From contig AQYM01000031.1 in the NCBI GenBank assembly GCA_000380705.1, positions 100,789 to 112,845 on the forward strand: a stretch of DNA of 12,057 nucleotides. The letters are read 5' to 3'. Below are positions 6,827 through 12,057 of this stretch, piece by piece. Positions within the stretch are counted from its first letter, which is position 1. The number at the start of each line of letters is the position of its first letter. The DNA comes from Crenarchaeota archaeon SCGC AAA471-B05. GTDB taxonomy: Archaea > Thermoproteota > Thermoprotei > Gearchaeales > Gearchaeaceae. A program made the position numbers and the translations under genes. The notes under the pieces were generated by a model. That model was not told the DNA's origin. It did no database searches and was given only the letters and a program-made list of their open reading frames with translations.

Positions 6827-7486
6827 TTTTGTATTGTAATATTTGCAAACAAATGTTAAAGTACAAATTTCACACATTGGTTTAATTGGCTTACATATAC
6901 TTTTACCAAATCTTATAAAGAGCTCATTAATTTCCAACCAATATTTTTTATCAATTTTTTTCATTAATTCAAATTCTGTTTCTTCAGGCGTTTTTGTCTC
7001 TACAATTCCTAATCTATTCACTATCCTATGCACATGTGTATCAACCGGAATAGCAGGTTTTTTATATGCATAAACAAGAACACAATTGGCTGTCTTCCTA
7101 CCCACTCCAGGTAAAGATAAAAGTTCATTTATATTATCAGGAACTTTTCCACTATATTTTTCTATTAAAGTTTTAGCTAATTTGAGCAATATTTTTGCTT
7201 TATTTCTATAAAAACCAACCTTTTTAATTATATTTTCCAGCTCTTCTAATTTAGCATTGGCTAATGCATATACCGTAGGATATTTTTTTATAAAATCCAT
7301 TACTACTTTTTCAGTTATTTCATCTTTCGTTCTATGAGACAAAATCGTAGCAGTTAATACAATATAAGGATCGTTAATTTTCTTTGTTAGATCTCCTAAC
7401 ATAGTAGTTTTGGAATAAGGTTCTTTTGATAGCATTTCCTTTATTTTATTTATTATCAAACCAAAATCTATTTCAGATTCGGACAT
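6809..7486 (-). CDS. nth: Endonuclease III, DNA glycosylase/AP lyase
   Basis: Base-excision repair enzyme that removes oxidised pyrimidines and cuts at the abasic site. The 225 residues contain the helix-hairpin-helix LPGVGRKTANCVL with catalytic Lys131. PVDTHVHR follows, with catalytic Asp149. The C-terminal [4Fe-4S] motif is Cys198-x6-Cys205-x2-Cys208-x5-Cys214, exactly the family spacing. At the strand that usually reads LSxQT, this protein has LSHRTKDE (His51 in place of the common Gln). The ATG at 7486 lies inside the end of the glycosyltransferase gene, with an overlap of 14 bases, and a weak GGAAG Shine-Dalgarno string is 8 bases upstream. It is therefore likely cotranscribed and translationally coupled. 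The 3' end overlaps the radical SAM gene by 18 bases in convergent orientation. Confidence 0.96.
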   Translation of the reverse strand: MSESEIDFGLIINKIKEMLSKEPYSKTTMLGDLTKKINDPYIVLTATILSHRTKDEITEKVVMDFIKKYPTVYALANAKLEELENIIKKVGFYRNKAKILLKLAKTLIEKYSGKVPDNINELLSLPGVGRKTANCVLVYAYKKPAIPVDTHVHRIVNRLGIVETKTPEETEFELMKKIDKKYWLEINELFIRFGKSICKPIKPMCEICTLTFVCKYYNTKLPKYR

Positions 7487-8600
7487 GATATATTCTTCCT
7501 TTCCAAATTATTCCTTTTTTATATGCTATATAAGATTTTATTAACAAATAAATAAATAAGATTATGGGAATAAAATATTGAAAAGAATAAATAAAATTAA
7601 TATTTAATTTATAATAAATTATTCCAAATCTAAATAAATAAAATAAATTTATAATTAAAGACCAAAATAATAGATTAGCTTGATTATAATATAGATAAAA
7701 ATATAATCCAATGAACAAAGAAAAGAAAGGAAATAAATAAATTAATGTTAATAGTAGTATACTTAAAATAAGATTATAAATTTTTGCTCCCAAACCTAAA
7801 TATAAATTTTTAGACCAACCATTGATCATTTCTTTAAGATTTGTATACATTCTTACTTTTAATATTTTTAACCCATTATAAACCCTTAACTTACAGCCTT
7901 TAGATTTTACAAGTTTTGCTAATTGAAAATCCTCTAATATTTCGTCCTTTACAGCTTCATGTGTACCTATTTTTTCATAAACTTCCCTTTTAAATAAAAG
8001 AAATTGTCCATTACCAAAAACAAATTTACTACTATCATTATTCGCATAAGGTGCTAAAGTATATATAACAATAAACTGGCCTATTATTGGAAGAAACGAC
8101 TTGACCCATATACTTTCCATTATTAAGCCAGGAATTAAAGTTAATAAACCTATATTCTCCTCTTTGCATTTTGATATGGTCAACTTTAACGTTTCTTTAG
8201 AATGTACGGTATCAGCATCGGTAAATAATAGATATTCACCTTTTGAATTCTTATAACCTATATAACATGCCCAATTTTTACCAACCCAACCGCTAGGTAA
8301 AGGAGGCTCTTTTATAACTTTGACATTTTTAAATTTCGAAGCTAGCACCTCTGTTTCTCTATCTCCAGCAACAACTATTATCTCCTTATTTTTATAATCA
8401 GAATTTAAAATGGAAAACAAACATCTTTCTATATTATGAGACTCATACTTAGCGGGAATTATTATTGAAACAAGTGGTTCTTCATTAATTTTATAATCAG
8501 TTTTTAAAGAGGGAATTATTTTGAATAAATAAAGAGAAGCTAAATTGACAAAAATAATCAAAAATCCTGAAATTACTAAAAACAAAGTGAATAAATCCAT
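7473..8600 (-). CDS. Membrane glycosyltransferase family 2 (CrtQ/HpnB-like)
   Basis: Predicted inverting GT-A glycosyltransferase anchored in the membrane with its catalytic domain on the cytoplasmic face. The 375 residues run as follows: one transmembrane helix (about 3-27), the GT2 domain from SIIIPAKYE (about 45), PLPSGWVGKNWA at 100-111, the DxD-type motif DADT at 128-131, the acidic ED pair at 223-224, GWSKN at 261-265, then three hydrophobic helices (about 275-303, 307-330, 337-356) and WKGRIY near the end. The PLPxGWxGKxWA block and terminal WKGR resemble enzymes that glycosylate carotenoid acids (CrtQ) or are linked to hopanoid genes (HpnB). The acceptor here is unknown; a membrane lipid or pigment is an inference. 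nth begins within its last codons. The promoter is shared with the divergent TauE-family gene. Confidence 0.88.
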   Translation of the reverse strand: MDLFTLFLVISGFLIIFVNLASLYLFKIIPSLKTDYKINEEPLVSIIIPAKYESHNIERCLFSILNSDYKNKEIIVVAGDRETEVLASKFKNVKVIKEPPLPSGWVGKNWACYIGYKNSKGEYLLFTDADTVHSKETLKLTISKCKEENIGLLTLIPGLIMESIWVKSFLPIIGQFIVIYTLAPYANNDSSKFVFGNGQFLLFKREVYEKIGTHEAVKDEILEDFQLAKLVKSKGCKLRVYNGLKILKVRMYTNLKEMINGWSKNLYLGLGAKIYNLILSILLLTLIYLFPFFSLFIGLYFYLYYNQANLLFWSLIINLFYLFRFGIIYYKLNINFIYSFQYFIPIILFIYLLIKSYIAYKKGIIWKGRIYHVRI

Positions 8601-8621
8601 TTCTTTTATATTTTAAAACAA

Positions 8622-8638
8622 AGTTAAAATATATTTTT
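8622..8638. promoter_or_regulatory. Shared AT-rich box of two divergent operons
   Basis: Only 56 bases separate the starts of the glycosyltransferase gene (8600, minus) and the TauE-family gene (8657, plus). The near-palindromic TTAAAATATATTTTT lies in the middle, about 28-29 bases from each start codon. That spacing fits a leaderless mRNA in both directions from one box or two overlapping boxes. A second AT-rich string nearer the glycosyltransferase start is too close to act as a TATA box for a leaderless start there. Confidence 0.5.
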
Positions 8639-8656
8639 AGCCATAATTCATCCATA

Positions 8657-9412
8657 ATGGATTTGATAACTACTTTAATCATAATCTTTGCATCTTTTAT
8701 AGCAGGTTTTATCGGTTCAATTTTAGGTATAGGAGGAGGAATAATAGTTGTACCAACTTTAACAAATTTAGGATTTCCAATTGAAACTGCAATACCAGCA
8801 AGTTTATTAGCAATACTATTTAATAGTATAATTTCAAGCGTTAAATATTCAATGAAGAAACTAATTAATTTTAAATTGGGTTTAAGTTTATCAATATTGA
8901 CAATTTTAGGAGCAATAATAGGTAGTGTAACTTTTATTGTGATCCCTAAAAAGTTTTTATATATTATATTTGCAATCGTTGTAATCATTTTAGGATATTT
9001 TGTTTTTAAGAATAAAAAAATAAATCTTAGTAAAAATTTAAGCTATCCGTTATTTATTATAGGAGGAATAATTTCAAACCTTTTAGGTGTAGGTGGAGGA
9101 ATTTTATTTGCTCCTTTGCTTCATATAATTTTCAATTTAGAACTTAAAAGAGCAATAGCTACAAGCCTTTTAATGATAGGAATTGTAACGTTTACGGGTA
9201 CGATTATTTACCTTTATAATGGGTACGTCGACCTACCTTTAAGCTTTCTAACCTCTTTAGGAATAATATTAGGTTCTTATTTAGGTTCCACTTTAATGCT
9301 TAGTATAAAGGAAGAATATCAAAGGAATGCTCTTGTATTTTTGCTAGTTATCGTGTCTTTTTCCATGATTTACCGTGGAATAAATGAAAATTTTATATAT
9401 AAGTTAAAGTAA
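8657..9412 (+). CDS. TauE/SafE-family membrane permease
   Basis: Integral membrane protein of the sulfite exporter TauE/SafE family, whose members move sulfite, sulfonates, thiosulfate or related anions. The 251 residues are almost wholly hydrophobic, with about seven or eight transmembrane segments. The family's internal duplication is clear: GSILGIGGGIIVVP at residues 20-33 and NLLGVGGGILFAP at 141-153, each followed by an alanine-serine or alanine-threonine-serine helix start. Length is normal. The ATG at 8657 is about 28 bases from the central AT-rich box, so the mRNA is probably leaderless. The next gene starts 9 bases after its stop, so the two form an operon. In a sulfur-metabolising archaeon, sulfite or thiosulfate is a natural candidate, but the sequence does not identify the substrate or direction. 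Confidence 0.9.
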   Translation: MDLITTLIIIFASFIAGFIGSILGIGGGIIVVPTLTNLGFPIETAIPASLLAILFNSIISSVKYSMKKLINFKLGLSLSILTILGAIIGSVTFIVIPKKFLYIIFAIVVIILGYFVFKNKKINLSKNLSYPLFIIGGIISNLLGVGGGILFAPLLHIIFNLELKRAIATSLLMIGIVTFTGTIIYLYNGYVDLPLSFLTSLGIILGSYLGSTLMLSIKEEYQRNALVFLLVIVSFSMIYRGINENFIYKLK

Positions 9413-9421
9413 GGAAAAACT

Positions 9422-9769
9422 ATGGCAATAACTGTTAATGAACCAATTGTGACTTTTACAGAAAAAGCTATACAGAAGGTTAAAGAATTTATGGAACAAG
9501 AAGGAAATCCTAACCTATACCTAAGAATTTATATCGCAAGCGGAGGATGTGCAGGATTCAGTTATGGAATGGTTTTTGAAGAAAATCCTACAGATGATGA
9601 TATAGTTTATGAAATAAACAATGTAAAAATAGTGATAGATAAATTTAGTGCCAAATATCTTCAAGGTGCAAACGTAGATTACGTTGAAACACTAATGGGT
9701 AGCGGTTTTAAGATAGATAATCCAAACGCTAAATTCACTTGCTCCTGTGGAAGCTCTTTTAGTGTCTAA
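9422..9769 (+). CDS. A-type iron-sulfur cluster carrier (HesB/IscA/ErpA family)
   Basis: Small scaffold or carrier that passes Fe-S clusters to target enzymes. The 115 residues show the family's three conserved cysteines: Cys43 in SGGCAGF and Cys107/Cys109 in the terminal CSCGSS. The central MVFEENPTDDD region and GSGFKIDNPN before the CxC are also typical. It lies 9 bases after the TauE-family gene, with a weak AAGG Shine-Dalgarno string 7 bases before the ATG, and so is probably cotranscribed from the upstream leaderless promoter. Fe-S clients within the window include endonuclease III and the radical SAM protein, though the location does not prove a specific link. Its last 11 bases overlap the 3' end of the surface-protein gene on the opposite strand. 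Confidence 0.95.
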   Translation: MAITVNEPIVTFTEKAIQKVKEFMEQEGNPNLYLRIYIASGGCAGFSYGMVFEENPTDDDIVYEINNVKIVIDKFSAKYLQGANVDYVETLMGSGFKIDNPNAKFTCSCGSSFSV

Positions 9770-11657
9770 ATTTTCTATTTCTAATACTTTTTGCAAGTAA
9801 AGATAAAGTAGCGAATATAACAGAAAGAATTATTAGGCTAGCTATCCAGTTTAATAATAATCCCTCGTAATTGGTTTCTTTTAATCTAGGTATTTCAACA
9901 AGAACAAGATCAGACATTTCACTTTCACCCTTGTAGTTAAAAGCTCTAATTGCATAGTAGTATTTTTTACCTTGTGAAACCTTCAAATCGATATAAGAGG
10001 AGGAATTTTTAATGATAGCTATTAGTTTTAAATCATCTTTACTTTCCCCTTTATATATTTTAAAACCCTCAATAGGAACGAAAGGATTCTGTCTTGGTAC
10101 TTCCCAATAAAAAATAACATAACTCGAGGTTGAATTATATTTTAAAAGAGGCTTTGGAGGAGGAGTAGGTAAGATTGGTGTTTCAATTTTTAAAGTTTTG
10201 TTTACCTGTAATGTAGTATTATCGGTGGCTATCAATATTAATCTTAGTATATATATTTCATTTGGCAAGTTTTCTCCCACATACGAAAGAATTTCGCCAA
10301 ATTTGTTTACTATTCCCTTTCCTATGATTACAAAAGAAGGATTTAAAGTATTTATTCCAAGCTCGAATATGTATAATTTAATAGTTATATTTTTACCTGA
10401 GATAACCGCTACTGAACCTTGAACATTTATCAACACCTGAACATTTTCGCCACTTATCCTAACTACTGGACTAGGTATATAATCTAGAGATGCAATATAA
10501 ATTACAGAATCGTCGTATGCATAAATATTATTAGGACTCTTAATTAAAGTTTGAGTAATATAAACCTTAGATTTTTGTTTACTTTTAACATAACCATTTA
10601 TTATAGAATCAATAACATAGATCTTCGAATTATCATAAGAAATTATCCCAATTAGATCTACGTTATTTATAGAAACAGTAGAATTTAAGAAGGATCTCAC
10701 AATAATGTAAGATGAATTAGATAATGAATAATGTTTCCCCGAATAACATTCAATATTCCAAGCATAAATTGAGCTCTGGATAACGTTTACACGAGTATTT
10801 TCTATTTGAAACATTGACTGCTCCAAATTACCACCTCGTAGATTATTTATTTTAAATTTATCTCGTAGTGTAAGAGTAATATTTTTTGAATTTGAAACAG
10901 TTAAACTATCTGTTAAAACTATAATCTCGTTAGAATTAAAAATACCAATGGAACTATCGTAAACCCTTATTTTGCCAGGTACTCCTATATATTCCTTTGT
11001 TATGTAAGATAAATTCCAATAATTATAATAGCCATATGGTAATATGATTGGATTGGAAGGTTTACTTGCGACTTCTATTTTTAAACTAAATTTAGATCTA
11101 TAAATTGTAATATCAAACTGTTGATTAGAAAGATATACATTAAAATAGTAAGTCTTATTTATAAATAGTTTTGAATATGAATAAGGGTATATTATAATGT
11201 TGCCTATAAATTCAGAATTGGTCACGTTTAAAGACGAGGTTCCTTTGATATTAATAATCAGTTCTTCAGCATATAATTTTGTACCATTTAAACTTAGTTT
11301 ACTCTCCCCTTCTATTCTCATAATAGAACTTGAAACATTAATAAAAGAATCGCGGATAAATAACGATGATCGATCAAGAATATACATAGGAGAGAAAATT
11401 TCAAGTTTTGAATTTTCAACGTTGACTTGAGCTGATCTTTTTATGGTAAAATTATTAAGAACCTTAATTGTAACATTATTAAATATTTTTAATTTAGCTT
11501 CATCGGTAACAATCAAATTACAATATACTTTATTTTCATAAATAACCATGTCAGAAGTTGAAGTTAATTTCAAATCTTCACATTCTTGGGTCTCTACTTT
11601 TAAATTAAAAGTTAAGAATGAGAATATTATTAACCCTATTAATAAAAAATTTTTCAT
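9759..11657 (-). CDS. Secreted, membrane-anchored surface protein with beta-solenoid-like region and FnIII domain
   Basis: Not recognised as a named family. The 632 residues begin with a Sec-type signal (MKNFLLIGLIIFSFLTF). A long region of short alternating beta-strand units follows (about 50-440), rich in Ser, Asn, Ile and Val, with recurring phrases such as SSLFIRDSFI, SKLSLNGTKL and SSLNVTNSEF that suggest a parallel beta-helix. A proline-rich linker (TPILPTPPPKP, about 493-503) leads to a fibronectin type III-like domain (about 500-590, with FYWEVP, IEGFKIYKG, YYYAIRAFNYKGES). A transmembrane helix (about 599-622) and the basic tail KSIRNRKFRH end the protein. I count at least 15 N-x-S/T sites, fitting the heavy N-glycosylation of Sulfolobales surface proteins. 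The topology is an extracellular domain tethered to the membrane. Adhesion, S-layer association or sugar binding are possible roles. The start is supported by a TATA box 27.5 bases upstream. Confidence 0.8.
   Translation of the reverse strand: MKNFLLIGLIIFSFLTFNLKVETQECEDLKLTSTSDMVIYENKVYCNLIVTDEAKLKIFNNVTIKVLNNFTIKRSAQVNVENSKLEIFSPMYILDRSSLFIRDSFINVSSSIMRIEGESKLSLNGTKLYAEELIINIKGTSSLNVTNSEFIGNIIIYPYSYSKLFINKTYYFNVYLSNQQFDITIYRSKFSLKIEVASKPSNPIILPYGYYNYWNLSYITKEYIGVPGKIRVYDSSIGIFNSNEIIVLTDSLTVSNSKNITLTLRDKFKINNLRGGNLEQSMFQIENTRVNVIQSSIYAWNIECYSGKHYSLSNSSYIIVRSFLNSTVSINNVDLIGIISYDNSKIYVIDSIINGYVKSKQKSKVYITQTLIKSPNNIYAYDDSVIYIASLDYIPSPVVRISGENVQVLINVQGSVAVISGKNITIKLYIFELGINTLNPSFVIIGKGIVNKFGEILSYVGENLPNEIYILRLILIATDNTTLQVNKTLKIETPILPTPPPKPLLKYNSTSSYVIFYWEVPRQNPFVPIEGFKIYKGESKDDLKLIAIIKNSSSYIDLKVSQGKKYYYAIRAFNYKGESEMSDLVLVEIPRLKETNYEGLLLNWIASLIILSVIFATLSLLAKSIRNRKFRH
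9771..9792 (+). terminator. T-rich terminator after the Fe-S carrier gene
   Basis: TTTTCTATTT begins just after the stop codon and a TTTTT run ends at 9792. No stable hairpin is visible, which fits archaeal U-tract termination. The region is also the coding 3' end of the convergent surface-protein gene. Confidence 0.35.
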
Positions 11658-11680
11658 ATTCTTAAAATTTACTGATAGGA

Positions 11681-11688
11681 TATAAAAT
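11681..11688 (-). promoter_or_regulatory. TATA box of the surface-protein gene
   Basis: On the minus strand this is ATTTTATA, centred 27.5 bases before the ATG at 11657, predicting a leaderless mRNA. It touches the stop codon of the upstream zinc-ribbon gene (11688-11690), so the surface protein has its own promoter although it lies just downstream of that gene. Confidence 0.6.
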
Positions 11689-11822
11689 TAATCTGGTAAT
11701 AAAGATATATTACCGCAGTTTATACATTTATAGACCCCCCATATCCCTTCCTTTCCTACTTTTTCCTTCTCCGTAACTTTGCCACATACTTGACAATAAC
11801 TTTTTATTTTCTTTGTTTCCAT
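11688..11822 (-). CDS. Small zinc-ribbon protein, 44 residues
   Basis: Function unknown. The reading frame encodes 44 residues with two CxxC knuckles, CQVC at 10-13 and CINC at 33-36, 19 residues apart, a classic zinc-ribbon arrangement. The N-terminus is basic (METKKIKSY), and the middle is Lys/Glu-rich before GIWGVYKC. Such single ribbons occur in nucleic-acid-binding and ribosome-associated proteins and in protein-protein adaptors. The ATG shares one base with the stop of the upstream gene (TAATG), so the two proteins are very probably made from one mRNA by coupled translation. The four Cys and the coupling make this a real gene despite its size. The surface-protein promoter overlaps its stop codon. 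Confidence 0.75.
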   Translation of the reverse strand: METKKIKSYCQVCGKVTEKEKVGKEGIWGVYKCINCGNISLLPD

Positions 11823-12057
11823 TAGCTTTTCTCTATTTTTTTAATTTTTTTAATCAGATTAGCCAAATACTCCTTTGAATTTACCTTCAACCTATCTTCA
11901 CATAAATTACATTCTTCTATATTTAAATTAGATTCGAATTTTTTATGGATTTCGCACAATTGCTTATTTTCTATAATATAATCAGCTATTTTAGTTAAAC
12001 AATAGGCTAATTCTTTATCGTTTATCTTATTTAAGACTATACCTTTTGCTATTTCTT
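11822..12057 (-). CDS. Cys-containing helical protein, C-terminal part (5' end outside window)
   Basis: Not recognised. The frame is open to the right edge and gives the last 77 residues, ending at a TAA that overlaps the zinc-ribbon start. The visible part is Lys/Glu/Ile-rich and looks alpha-helical. It holds a possible metal site: CEIH at about 34-37 of the fragment and CNLC at 49-52. It ends in a basic, coiled-coil-like tail (ANLIKKIKKIEKS). The codon choice and AT-rich bias match the neighbours. The missing N-terminus could carry the diagnostic domain. Because its stop codon is fused with the next start, its function is likely tied to the small zinc ribbon. Confidence 0.65.
   Translation of the reverse strand, partial: EIAKGIVLNKINDKELAYCLTKIADYIIENKQLCEIHKKFESNLNIEECNLCEDRLKVNSKEYLANLIKKIKKIEKS

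Noticed and set aside
8497..8988. 163-codon minus-strand open frame across the glycosyltransferase and TauE-family starts
   Set aside because: It overlaps two well-supported genes and their shared promoter and is antisense to conserved TauE motifs; its hydrophobic look mirrors the membrane gene.
1..12057. CRISPR arrays, insertion sequences or a defence cluster
   Set aside because: No regularly spaced repeats, transposase frames or terminal inverted repeats were seen; genes are mostly housekeeping with uniform base composition.

Overview
The window looks like chromosomal DNA of a thermoacidophilic archaeon, most likely a member of the Sulfolobales (Thermoproteota). The DNA is AT-rich throughout. 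The aminoacyl-tRNA synthetases are of archaeal type, the two tRNA genes lack an encoded CCA, and there is a geranylgeranyl-reductase family enzyme. Several genes begin with GTG, or lack a leader, about 27 bases from an archaeal TATA box. The family assignments come from motifs read by eye; the order-level placement is inference, since no database search was possible.

Layout, left to right. The 3' part of alanyl-tRNA synthetase (2-1018) is followed, in the same direction and with its own TATA box, by a full-length archaeal leucyl-tRNA synthetase (1051-3939). Next comes a gene-poor stretch (3940-4501) with two divergent tRNA genes, tRNA-Arg(UCU) on the minus strand and tRNA-Asp(GUC) on the plus strand, plus an inverted repeat just beyond the tRNA-Arg 3' end. 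A FAD-dependent geranylgeranyl-reductase family gene (4502-5653, minus) runs tail-first into tRNA-Asp and stops inside its T-loop. It is divergent from an AmrS-type radical SAM gene (5771-6826, plus).

A minus-strand pair follows: a membrane glycosyltransferase 2 gene (7473-8600) overlaps the endonuclease III gene nth (6809-7486), which meets the radical SAM gene tail to tail. Divergent from this pair, across a 56-base gap with one central AT-rich box, is a plus-strand pair: a TauE/SafE-family membrane protein (8657-9412) and an A-type iron-sulfur carrier (9422-9769). The carrier overlaps the 3' end of a large secreted, probably glycosylated and membrane-anchored surface protein (9759-11657, minus). 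At the right edge are two short, translationally coupled minus-strand genes: a 44-residue zinc ribbon (11688-11822) and the end of a Cys-containing helical protein (11822 to beyond the window).

Most of the window is housekeeping: translation, DNA repair, iron-sulfur biogenesis and lipid modification. Genes are packed tightly, with three convergent overlaps and three divergent promoter regions. I did not find a clear new multi-gene system. The least explained parts are the coupled small zinc-binding pair at the right edge, the surface protein, the radical SAM enzyme without its usual partners nearby, and the reductase gene that ends inside a tRNA.
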